The translations under genes and the position numbers were made by a program. Shown in pieces: positions 1 through 5,303 of a stretch of 5,346 nucleotides of DNA (its first letter is position 1; every line of letters begins with the position of its first letter). The DNA comes from Methanosarcinales archaeon. Lineage in GTDB: Archaea; Halobacteriota; Methanosarcinia; Methanosarcinales; Methanogasteraceae. The notes beneath the pieces were generated by a model, which saw nothing but the letters and a program-made list of their open reading frames with translations, had not been told where the DNA came from and ran no database searches. Location of the stretch: the NCBI GenBank assembly GCA_030666765.1, contig DAOUXE010000111.1, positions 1 through 5,346 on the forward strand, given 5' to 3'.

Positions 1-29
1 AACAGACAATCTTTAGAAATCAAAGCAGA

Positions 30-179
30 TCATAACACAAGATTTAGGTAAATTGAAGCCCGCATACCTCTTACACCCCTTTTTGGAGTGGATACGATCT
101 TCTCTTCGCGTAATGTAACAGCGCTGTCTGCCGCAATTGCGATCGCTTCTTTCTTAATTATTGCTATTTCAGCAGTCAT
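30..179 (-). pseudogene. 5' fragment of an Ntn-hydrolase-like (proteasome-like) protein gene
   Basis: This reading frame of 49 codons starts at ATG (179-177), has a GGAGG four bases upstream, and ends at TGA (32-30). Its first ~22 residues contain AIAADSAVT, which resembles the N-terminus of a family of archaeal and bacterial Ntn-hydrolase-like proteins related to proteasome beta subunits. In that family, as I recall it, the motif is followed by a short linker, a QKIF-like stretch and a protein of 200 or more residues. Here EEKIVST may be the decayed counterpart of that stretch, after which the sequence (KRGVRGMRASIYLNLVL) is unrelated and stops. The gene looks truncated by deletion or rearrangement, and no continuation is visible in the 29 bases left before the window edge. 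It lies beyond the ftr terminator, so it is probably not in the ftr operon. A genuine 49-residue small protein is possible but less likely. The family call rests on a short motif. Confidence 0.5.
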
Positions 180-183
180 ACCG

Positions 184-188
184 CCTCC
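184..188 (-). promoter_or_regulatory. Ribosome binding site GGAGG of the Ntn-hydrolase-like fragment
   Basis: On the minus strand GGAGG is followed by CGGT and then ATG. This is the best Shine-Dalgarno match in the window. It fixes the start of the short frame and shows that a translated gene began here, even though the body now looks broken. Confidence 0.6.
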
Positions 189-227
189 TTTTTTGCAGCA
201 GTGCACTCAAACCGGATCACTCATTAC

Positions 228-240
228 AAAAAAATAAAAA
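228..240 (-). terminator. Oligo-T terminator after ftr
   Basis: On the minus strand the 13 bases are TTTTTATTTTTTT, starting 11 bases past the ftr stop codon. Archaeal RNA polymerase terminates at such U-tracts without needing a strong hairpin, and I see none before this one. It should separate ftr transcription from the fragment at 30-179. Confidence 0.7.
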
Positions 241-251
241 GAGAGACGACC

Positions 252-1145
252 TCAGAAGAGATCGCCAAGATTGACCTTAAACGCGCCCAGACTTCCACCG
301 TAGTTTCCGGCAGTGATCTTCTTGACGCCCGGCACCTTCACAGCAGCCTCAATTCCGGCTTTGGTCGCGGCAGTCACGGCTTCGATGTCAACACCATTGA
401 TCACGAGTTCATACACTGCATTGACATCGGCAGGAATGCTCGTATCCTCGACCTTGTCTTTGAGCGTCGGAGCAAACCTCTGGTTCGTTGTTGCCGTCAT
501 GAATGTGTACGTGTCCGCGCCCGGTTTTGAGCCACTTGCAACGATCCCACCAGGGAACGGCGTGATTGATCCTTCACATTGCAGGACTGCCGCTACCGCA
601 TCCTTTGCTGCCTCAAGCCCGTTTGCCTGAGTGTCTGCAAGGATGAAGAAGTTACCACCTGCAACACCATCGACTGCACCGATTCCGTGCTCTATGATGA
701 AGTCGCCTTCCATCATCGGGATCGCGTACGCCTTGCGCCCGCTGACCTCCAGTTCCGACTCATAACCATCCGCAAAGAACTTCAGCTTGAATCCGGTATC
801 GAACTGCTTCTCCGCATCAGGAAGCCCGTTCCACACAGCAGTCGTTGGTGCTGTCAAGACACACTGACTGATCCGATTCAGCAACTGTTCCTCAAGCGCC
901 TTATACCCAAATGTGCATATCTGGATGTAGACGCCGGGACGTCCGTCCGGTGTCTCGCTGCCATCGACAACGCACTCAATTCCAGCCTCTGCCGGGCACA
1001 GGATTACAGACGTCCCGAATCCTGTTGCTTCTGTTGCAGCAACCATTGCCCAGTGCTCGCTCGCGCCAGTAATCAGCACCCGTGCCACCTTGATACCAAA
1101 TGCCTCTGCATAAGTATCCTCGATTTCAACTCCGTTTAATTCCAT
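252..1145 (-). CDS. ftr: Formylmethanofuran:tetrahydromethanopterin N-formyltransferase
   Basis: Ftr moves the formyl group between methanofuran and tetrahydromethanopterin in the cytoplasm. It is the second C1 step of CO2-reducing methanogenesis and runs in reverse in methane or alkane oxidation. The 297 residues are full length and match the family end to end: MELNGVEIEDTYAEAF at the N-terminus, EATGFGTSVILCPAEAGIEC (39-58), ETPDGRPGV (64-72), GVAGGNFFILADTQ (160-173), TPFPGGIVASGSK (195-207) and ITAGNYGGSLG (277-287), ending in LGDLF. The ATG start has GAGGT six bases upstream and gives the conserved family N-terminus. The gene follows ABCE1 on the same strand after 59 bases. A candidate promoter in that gap and the T-tract behind the gene suggest it can be transcribed alone. 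I see no frameshift. Known Ftr enzymes are oligomeric and salt-dependent; nothing here tests that. It supports an archaeon with the methanofuran/H4MPT pathway but does not show the direction of flux. Confidence 0.96.
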   Translation of the reverse strand: MELNGVEIEDTYAEAFGIKVARVLITGASEHWAMVAATEATGFGTSVILCPAEAGIECVVDGSETPDGRPGVYIQICTFGYKALEEQLLNRISQCVLTAPTTAVWNGLPDAEKQFDTGFKLKFFADGYESELEVSGRKAYAIPMMEGDFIIEHGIGAVDGVAGGNFFILADTQANGLEAAKDAVAAVLQCEGSITPFPGGIVASGSKPGADTYTFMTATTNQRFAPTLKDKVEDTSIPADVNAVYELVINGVDIEAVTAATKAGIEAAVKVPGVKKITAGNYGGSLGAFKVNLGDLF

Positions 1146-1151
1146 AGAAAT

Positions 1152-1156
1152 ACCTC
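1152..1156 (-). promoter_or_regulatory. Ribosome binding site GAGGT of ftr
   Basis: GAGGT on the minus strand lies six bases before the ATG at 1145, a good match and spacing to the archaeal anti-Shine-Dalgarno sequence. It supports the chosen ftr start. Confidence 0.6.
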
Positions 1157-1180
1157 TACGGTGTCATCAGTGGGATACTA

Positions 1181-1193
1181 CTAAAAGTTTTAC
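1181..1193 (-). promoter_or_regulatory. Candidate BRE/TATA promoter of ftr
   Basis: On the minus strand a purine-rich GTAAAA is followed by CTTTTAG, centred about 39 bases before the ftr ATG. Initiation about 25 bases downstream would give a leader of about 14 bases that just contains the GAGGT site. The AAA(G)CTTTT(T)AG core also appears ahead of the surface-protein gene at 3170-3183. The call rests on composition and spacing only. Confidence 0.4.
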
Positions 1194-1204
1194 ATGGGCG
1201 GATA

Positions 1205-2968
1205 TCACTCAACCGCTGCGTAATAGTACTCACCGCTCGCCTTCTGCTCCCGGTCGAGCCTGGAACCCGGTTTGTTGATTCGCGGTCGTTTCGTCTCCTC
1301 GTCACGCCTGAATGTAATATCCAGATTCTTAAGGAACCTGTTCATGCCCTCACGCAGACCGAACGGTCCGAAGACCTCGCCGTGTACGGCAGGCTCCCCT
1401 TCGAACACGAGCAGCCGGTCACTTAAGAGATCGACCATGTAGATGTCGTGATCGATCACGATCGCTGTTGTATGTTTGTTCTCGGCAAATCTTCGTATGG
1501 CAGAGCACGCAGAGACCCGCTGCTCAACATCGAGGTGCGCGGACGGCTCGTCCAGCACGTACAGGTCCGCGTCCCTGGAGAGGCACGCAGCGATCGCAAC
1601 CCGCTGGAGTTCGCCGCCGCTTAAGTCTGTGATCTCCCGCTCCATCAGGTACTTAAGCTGAAGAGGGTTTGTGATACTGGTCTCGTAGTAACTGGTATCG
1701 ACGTAACGCGTGATACTCCGCAGGAAATCGTGGACCCTTATAAACGAATCCGGTTTTATGTACTGTGGTTTGTACGAAATCCGGATATCCGTAGATACTT
1801 CACCGGTTGTCGGCTCTTGCATTCCTGCAAGCAGTTTTGCAAACGTACTCTTCCCAATCCCATTCGGACCGACCGCTCCGACGACTTCTCCCGCTCGCAA
1901 CTCGCCGGCATCCACCGAAAGCGAAAATCCACCATCGTACGTCTTTGTAAACTCAGGAAACTCGAATAACACTGGAATGTCCTTTAAAGATCGGGGCGCA
2001 TGTACCTCAAAGTCAATCGAATCCGGTCTGATCCGCACGTTCTCCTCTGGCAGGAATCCGCGGAGATACTGGTTGATTGCCTGCCGAACGCCCTTTACAT
2101 GCGTGATCACGCCGAACCCGCCTGGCTCGCCGTATCCGATGTGCGCCACATCTGCAAGCAGATCGAGGATTGCAAGATCATGCTCGACCACCAGTACCGC
2201 GTTCTTGCTCGCAAGTTTCCTGATCAGGATCGCTGCACGGATGCGCTGGTAGATGTCAAGATATGGGCTTATCTCATCGAAAAAATAGAAGTCTGCATCT
2301 TTTGCAGCACATGCAGCGATCGCAACCCGCTGAAGCTCGCCACCGCTGAGATCACCGAGATTCCGGTTGAGGATGTGCCCGATCTCGAGTTCTGCAATCA
2401 GGTTCTCAAGTTCACCACGTTCATCTACTTTCTCGAGTAATTCCGAGACCTTGCCGCTGAATACCTCGGGAAGTCGATCCACGTACTGAGGTTTCTGGGA
2501 TAGCTGTATTTCGTTTTTGGATATCTTCCTGAGATAGTCCTGCATCGCAGAACCGGAATAATGCTTGAAAATATCCTCCCAGTCCGCATCAGCATCGAGG
2601 TTCGGCACTAAGTTTCCGGAAAGGATCCGGACTGCTGTTGTCTTCCCGATCCCGTTTGGTCCGAGAATGCCTACCGCTTTCCCGTGCTGTGGCAGCGGCA
2701 GCCCAAAGAGCACGAAGCCATTTTCGCCGTACCTGTGCGTCGGCTCTGTCAAGGATTCGGGGAGTGATATGATGTGTATTGCGTCAAACGGGCATTTGTT
2801 GACGCAGATGCCGCAACCGATGCAGAGTTCTTCGGAGATGACGGGCTTTTTCCCTTCCTCAATCACGATGGTTTCGTCACCTGTCCGCACGCGTGGACAG
2901 TATTTGATGCACTCGTGCGAGCACGTATCTGGCTGACATCTGTCCCTGTTTAGTATCGCAATTCTCAT
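1205..2968 (-). CDS. ABCE1/RLI-type ribosome-recycling ATPase with Fe-S domain
   Basis: ABCE1 (archaeal RLI) splits ribosomal subunits after termination or rescue, working with aRF1 or Pelota, and couples ATP-driven closure of two nucleotide-binding domains to movement of its Fe-S domain. The 587 residues are full length. Two 4Fe-4S sites are visible, with cysteines 11, 16, 20, 24 and 49, 52, 55, 59. Domain 1 has Walker A GPNGIGKT (103-110), signature LSGGELQR (207-214), Walker B ending DE (231-232) and the H-loop histidine 263. Domain 2 has GPNGIGKS (367-374), LSGGELQR (449-456), LYVLDEPSAHLD (469-480) and histidine 507. The frame is open for 34 codons upstream to 3070, but the family begins MRIAILNRDRC, so the ATG at 2968 is chosen. 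No Shine-Dalgarno precedes it, so the mRNA may be nearly leaderless. It is followed by ftr. I use no symbol because naming varies. Confidence 0.97.
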   Translation of the reverse strand: MRIAILNRDRCQPDTCSHECIKYCPRVRTGDETIVIEEGKKPVISEELCIGCGICVNKCPFDAIHIISLPESLTEPTHRYGENGFVLFGLPLPQHGKAVGILGPNGIGKTTAVRILSGNLVPNLDADADWEDIFKHYSGSAMQDYLRKISKNEIQLSQKPQYVDRLPEVFSGKVSELLEKVDERGELENLIAELEIGHILNRNLGDLSGGELQRVAIAACAAKDADFYFFDEISPYLDIYQRIRAAILIRKLASKNAVLVVEHDLAILDLLADVAHIGYGEPGGFGVITHVKGVRQAINQYLRGFLPEENVRIRPDSIDFEVHAPRSLKDIPVLFEFPEFTKTYDGGFSLSVDAGELRAGEVVGAVGPNGIGKSTFAKLLAGMQEPTTGEVSTDIRISYKPQYIKPDSFIRVHDFLRSITRYVDTSYYETSITNPLQLKYLMEREITDLSGGELQRVAIAACLSRDADLYVLDEPSAHLDVEQRVSACSAIRRFAENKHTTAIVIDHDIYMVDLLSDRLLVFEGEPAVHGEVFGPFGLREGMNRFLKNLDITFRRDEETKRPRINKPGSRLDREQKASGEYYYAAVE

Positions 2969-2997
2969 TGGTCTGTGGTGTATTCGATCTGGTGTGG

Positions 2998-3007
2998 TAA
3001 AAATGTA
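2998..3007 (-). promoter_or_regulatory. Weak TATA-like element for ABCE1
   Basis: TACATTTTTA on the minus strand is centred about 34 bases before the ABCE1 ATG. With the usual spacing the transcript would start only about 9 bases before the codon, which would fit the missing Shine-Dalgarno and a leaderless or near-leaderless mRNA. The match is weak. Confidence 0.3.
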
Positions 3008-3169
3008 TGGCGGTTGGGGTGCTTGCGACCACGCGTTGGGATCGGTGCCAGGAGTGGTGGTGCAGTTCATCGCGGGGGTTCGCGATTCCTCAACCGACGC
3101 ATCGATAGCAACCCGGGTAGCGAATCCTTTGCAACGCGCAAGCGTGATCAGAGCTTTGTGCTGACGTGT

Positions 3170-3183
3170 CGAAAGCTTTTTAG
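3170..3183 (+). promoter_or_regulatory. Candidate BRE/TATA promoter of the FG-GAP surface-protein gene
   Basis: CGAAA, a good archaeal BRE-like match, is followed directly by GCTTTTTAG. Initiation about 25 bases on, near 3204-3207, would give a leader of about 28 bases that contains the SD-like GGTGA. A second A/T-rich stretch, ATTATAAAT at 3207-3215, is too close to the start codon to serve as the TATA box. Confidence 0.45.
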
Positions 3184-3223
3184 AACCTCAAAGTCCAGGA
3201 TTCGTAATTATAAATCCGAGGAA

Positions 3224-3228
3224 GGTGA
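3224..3228 (+). promoter_or_regulatory. Ribosome binding site GGTGA deciding the start of the surface-protein gene
   Basis: The upstream sequence GAGGAAGGTGA offers GGTGA five bases before the ATG at 3234. The alternative GTG at 3225 lies inside this motif and has GAGG only three bases before it, which is too close. The ATG at 3234 is therefore preferred. Confidence 0.5.
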
Positions 3229-3233
3229 AACGA

Positions 3234-4655
3234 ATGAATAAACGAATGCCGGCATCGATATTTATTTCAGTGCTGCTTATTCTGATTCTAACCACTTGCG
3301 CCGGTGCTGATGAGGTCAAGCTCACGGCAAGTGACGGCGCGGCGCATGACGAGTTTGGCTATTCGGTCTCCATCTCAGGTGACTATGCCATCATTGGCGC
3401 TTATCTGGATGATGATAACGGCGACGATTCGGGATCCGCCTACATCTACAAGCGCGACGGAACAACATGGAACCAGCAAGCAAAGATCACGGCAAGTGAC
3501 GGCGAAGAGGATGACTATTTCGGCCAATACGCCTCCATATCAGGAGACTATGTCGTCGTGGGTGCACGGGGTGATGATGATCGCGGTGCCAGTTCTGGCT
3601 CTGCCTATATCTTCAAGCGTGATGGGACAACATGGAGCCAGCAAGCAAAAATCATGGCAAGTGACGGCGCAGCAGGTAACCGCTTCGGCTATTCGGCCTC
3701 CATCTCAGGCGACTATGTCATCGTGGGCGCACGTGGTTATGATGACAGCGGTGCCAGTTCTGGAGCTGCCTATATCTTCAAGCGTGATGGGACAACATGG
3801 AGCCAGCAAGCAAAACTTACAGTAAGTGACGACGCAACAGGCGACTTGTTCGGTTATTCTGCCTCCATCTCTGGCGACTATGCCCTCGTGGGTGCATATC
3901 TTGATGATGACTGCGGTGTCAGTTCTGGCTCTGCCTACATCTTCAAGCTCGACGAAACAACATGGGGTCAGCAAGCAAAGATGACGGCAAGTGACGGCGG
4001 AGCAATCGATCATTTCGGATTTTCAGTCTCCATCTCAGGCGACTATGCTACCATGAGCGCTCCATGGGATGATGACACTGGTGGTGATTCTGGCTCTGTA
4101 TATACCTACAAACGCAGTGAAACTGAATGGAGTCGGCAAGCAAAGCTCACAGCAAGCGACGGTGTGATGTATGATCGGTTCGGCTTTTCTATCTCCAGCT
4201 CAGGTGACTATGTCATCGTAGGTGCATATAGTGATGATGGTCACGGTAAAAATTCGGGATCTGCCTATATCTTCAATCGCGACGGGGCAACATGGTTCCA
4301 GCAAGCAAAACTCACGGCAAGTGACGGCGCAACGAATGACTATTTCGGCCAATCCGTCTCCAGCTCAGGTGACTATGTCATCGTAGGTGCATATAGTGAT
4401 GATGATGATGACGGCGAGAATTCAGGCTCTGCCTACATCTACGACATTCAGACTCCAGAACTCCCGACAGCAGGCGACCTGAACGGCGATGTTAAAATTA
4501 TTGCAACGGGTGATGTACCATCAACGGCGGTGACCAAGACTCCAGTAGATGCTGAACCGGTCACAAACAAGACAGACGTTCCGGGCTTCGGGGCGATGTT
4601 TGCAATCATAGGGCTGTTTGTAACCGCCTACCTTGTGCTAAAACGGCAAGAGTGA
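3234..4655 (+). CDS. Secreted seven-repeat FG-GAP beta-propeller surface protein with PGF-CTERM anchor
   Basis: The 473-residue protein has a Sec signal peptide (residues 1-25, hydrophobic core 9-19, likely cleavage after AGA), then seven tandem repeats of 55 residues (28-404). Each repeat reads roughly AKLTASDG-x4-xFGxSxSxSGDYxIVGAxxDDDxGxxSGSAYIxKRDGTTWxQQ. This matches FG-GAP (integrin alpha-like) repeats of the FG-GAP_2 kind, and seven copies fit a closed seven-bladed propeller; the DDDxG loops could bind calcium. After the repeats come GDLNGD (414-419), which resembles the first calcium loop of a dockerin but leads into unrelated sequence, a Thr/Pro/Val linker, and PGFGA (450-454) with a hydrophobic helix and KRQE end. 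That tail is the archaeosortase (ArtA-type) PGF-CTERM signal, so the protein is probably processed and lipid-anchored outside the cell. The ligand is unknown; adhesion or surface-layer roles are guesses. The ATG at 3234 is preferred over GTG 3225. Cys22 is not in a good lipobox. Confidence 0.88.
   Translation: MNKRMPASIFISVLLILILTTCAGADEVKLTASDGAAHDEFGYSVSISGDYAIIGAYLDDDNGDDSGSAYIYKRDGTTWNQQAKITASDGEEDDYFGQYASISGDYVVVGARGDDDRGASSGSAYIFKRDGTTWSQQAKIMASDGAAGNRFGYSASISGDYVIVGARGYDDSGASSGAAYIFKRDGTTWSQQAKLTVSDDATGDLFGYSASISGDYALVGAYLDDDCGVSSGSAYIFKLDETTWGQQAKMTASDGGAIDHFGFSVSISGDYATMSAPWDDDTGGDSGSVYTYKRSETEWSRQAKLTASDGVMYDRFGFSISSSGDYVIVGAYSDDGHGKNSGSAYIFNRDGATWFQQAKLTASDGATNDYFGQSVSSSGDYVIVGAYSDDDDDGENSGSAYIYDIQTPELPTAGDLNGDVKIIATGDVPSTAVTKTPVDAEPVTNKTDVPGFGAMFAIIGLFVTAYLVLKRQE
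3315..4445 (+). repeat. Seven tandem 165-bp repeats encoding FG-GAP blades
   Basis: The conserved Ser-Asp codons recur with the Asp-adjacent GTGAC/GCGAC at 3331, 3496, 3661, 3826, 3991, 4156 and 4321, exactly 165 bases apart. There is no indel until the last unit, which has one extra Asp codon. Identity is patchy: 3601-3650 equals 3766-3815 over 50 bases, and 4192-4239 equals 4357-4404 over 48 bases, while the four residues before the FG motif differ in nearly every unit. Such a pattern fits duplication followed by gene conversion or unequal crossover between units. Confidence 0.9.
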
Positions 4656-4676
4656 ACAGGAACTTGAAGTAAGAGA

Positions 4677-4700
4677 TTCTTCCTTGTGGTTTCTTTTATT
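4677..4700 (+). terminator. T-rich terminator candidate after the surface-protein gene
   Basis: Sixteen of 24 bases are T, including TTTCTTTTATT, starting 21 bases past the stop codon. This fits archaeal U-tract termination. There is no strong hairpin. Confidence 0.4.
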
Positions 4701-4762
4701 GCGTCGGGTGATACCGAGGTAGCACGATATAAATGATTGCGGTCTGGTACGAACCCCTGCGT

Positions 4763-4934
4763 GGCGACCTTAACCAAATGTATCCACACCACCCCAGACG
4801 CCGTGATCGCGCTTAAGATGGCTGCCGGAAGCTGCGAACCCACCACAGCGGCAGACGTCAGCAGCGACGGCGTGGTAAACTCGCTCGATGTGCTAATGAT
4901 CCTGCAGGCGGCAGCCGATCCGATCACGCTCTGA
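4763..4934 (+). pseudogene. Frameshifted dockerin-domain remnant
   Basis: A type-I-like dockerin is a pair of EF-hand-like calcium loops, each followed by a helix, used to attach secreted proteins to cohesins. Here GGCGACCTTAAC (4763-4774) reads GDLN, the start of loop 1. After seven bases the frame changes and reads IHTTPDAVIALKMAAGS, then DVSSDGVVNSLDVLMILQAAADPITL to the TGA at 4932-4934, a good loop-2 and helix-2 match. Intact dockerins usually have four codons (GDGK-like) between GDLN and the Ile, so about five bases seem lost, removing key ligands of loop 1. The main frame stays open upstream only to a TGA at 4734, with no good start or ribosome binding site, so this is a domain relic rather than a small gene. 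It lies 108 bases past the propeller gene and in the same phase, which suggests it was once that gene's C-terminus or part of a similar neighbour. Confidence 0.7.
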
Positions 4935-5048
4935 ACCGAAAGCGGTAATGGCGGTGCCCGGAAGGCCCAGGCACAATTCCCCTCTCTTCATGTTTCATGG
5001 TTGTGTCGGATGATCTCGAAAATAAAGCGACTTCGATAATTATCTGCC
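4935..5048. other. Intergenic stretch between dockerin remnant and toxin gene
   Basis: These 114 bases close a 393-base stretch (4656-5048) without an intact gene, whose only recognisable coding remnant is the dockerin relic. It holds a GTGCC...GGCAC inverted repeat (4954-4958 with 4970-4974), a perfect 10-base palindrome GATAATTATC (5035-5044) and a T-rich minus-strand patch near 5018-5027 that could end toxin transcription. I see no other gene or RNA. Confidence 0.4.
5018..5027 (-). terminator. Weak T-rich terminator candidate after the toxin gene
   Basis: On the minus strand CTTTATTTTC lies about 22 bases past the toxin stop codon. It has seven T in ten bases, much poorer than the tract behind ftr, so this is only a possible termination site. 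Confidence 0.25.
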
Positions 5049-5303
5049 TCATCGGTAAACATCACGTCTGTGCCCGATGTGGAGCACGGTCACGACCCGC
5101 TCGCCGCTGTCAACCTCGTAGATCACGCGGTAATCGCCAACCCGAATCCGCCACCCATCCCGCCCGGTCAGTTTCTTACAGCCACGCGGCAGCGGATCTT
5201 CCCCAAGTCGTATTATAGATTCCTTTATCCGCCCAAATGGTCTGTTAGGGATGCGGGACAGCTCCTTCTGGGCACGCCGCAGGATAAATATTCTATAACT
5301 CAT
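5049..5303 (-). CDS. RelE/ParE-superfamily toxin of a type II toxin-antitoxin pair
   Basis: The 84 residues have the size and layout of RelE-like toxins: N-terminal strand YRIFILRRAQKEL, a helical segment containing RIPNRPFGRIKESIIRL, then DPLPRGCKKLTGRDGWRIRVGDYRVIYEV (36-64) and a C-terminal strand with HIGHRRDVY (75-83). In the RelE branch, basic residues and a C-terminal Tyr cut mRNA at the ribosome; Lys43/44, Arg52/54, Arg79/80 and Tyr83 are the plausible counterparts here. The ParE branch instead poisons gyrase, and sequence alone does not fully separate the two, though the retained Arg and Tyr favour an mRNA interferase. The ATG overlaps the stop codon of the upstream frame by ATGA, the usual coupling in antitoxin-toxin operons. 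Such pairs are normally repressed by the antitoxin or the complex at a promoter that here lies outside the window. The gene looks intact. Confidence 0.85.
   Translation of the reverse strand: MSYRIFILRRAQKELSRIPNRPFGRIKESIIRLGEDPLPRGCKKLTGRDGWRIRVGDYRVIYEVDSGERVVTVLHIGHRRDVYR

Larger units (their letters stand above)
2969..3233. other. Divergent intergenic region between ABCE1 and the surface-protein gene
   Basis: These 265 bases lie between two divergent starts and carry a candidate promoter at each end. The middle is GC-rich and has two short perfect hairpins: ATCGCG-GGGGTT-CGCGAT (3069-3086) and ACGC-GCAA-GCGT (3134-3145), the latter with a GNRA-type loop. Both would lie upstream of the predicted start sites, so they are not in either predicted leader. 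I see no tRNA, no other RNA gene and no plausible small ORF with a ribosome binding site here. Confidence 0.5.

Noticed and set aside
579..1139. Long plus-strand frame of 186 codons opposite ftr
   Set aside because: It lies wholly inside the ftr gene on the other strand, is rich in Cys and Arg, shows no recognisable domain and has no good ribosome binding site; it is a shadow of ftr codon use.
1710..2440. Plus-strand open frames opposite ABCE1 (180 and 146 codons)
   Set aside because: They are antisense to the conserved nucleotide-binding domains and show no family resemblance.
2969..3070. Thirty-four-codon upstream extension of the ABCE1 frame
   Set aside because: The family starts MRIAILNRDRC at the ATG at 2968; the extension is low-complexity, has no ribosome binding site at 3070 and would run across the predicted promoter.
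3040..3110. Possible tRNA, suggested by GGGGTTCGCGATTCC
   Set aside because: The loop lacks the TTCRA pattern, the stem would be mostly G-U pairs, and no acceptor, D or anticodon arms can be drawn around it.
3299..3308. Lipoprotein signal at Cys22 of the surface protein
   Set aside because: The residues before the Cys (LTT) fit a lipobox poorly, while AGA just after it is a good ordinary signal-peptidase site and the protein already has a PGF-CTERM anchor.
3304..4013. Out-of-frame and antisense open frames within the FG-GAP repeats
   Set aside because: They repeat with the same 165-base period because the underlying DNA repeats; neither has a signal peptide or known domain.
3315..4445. CRISPR-like interpretation of the 165-bp repeats
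   Set aside because: Repeats are contiguous, coding and in frame, with no short repeat/unique spacer alternation.
4628..4927. Minus-strand frame of 99 codons over the dockerin relic
   Set aside because: It is antisense to the recognisable dockerin sequence and to the end of the surface gene, with no start signals.
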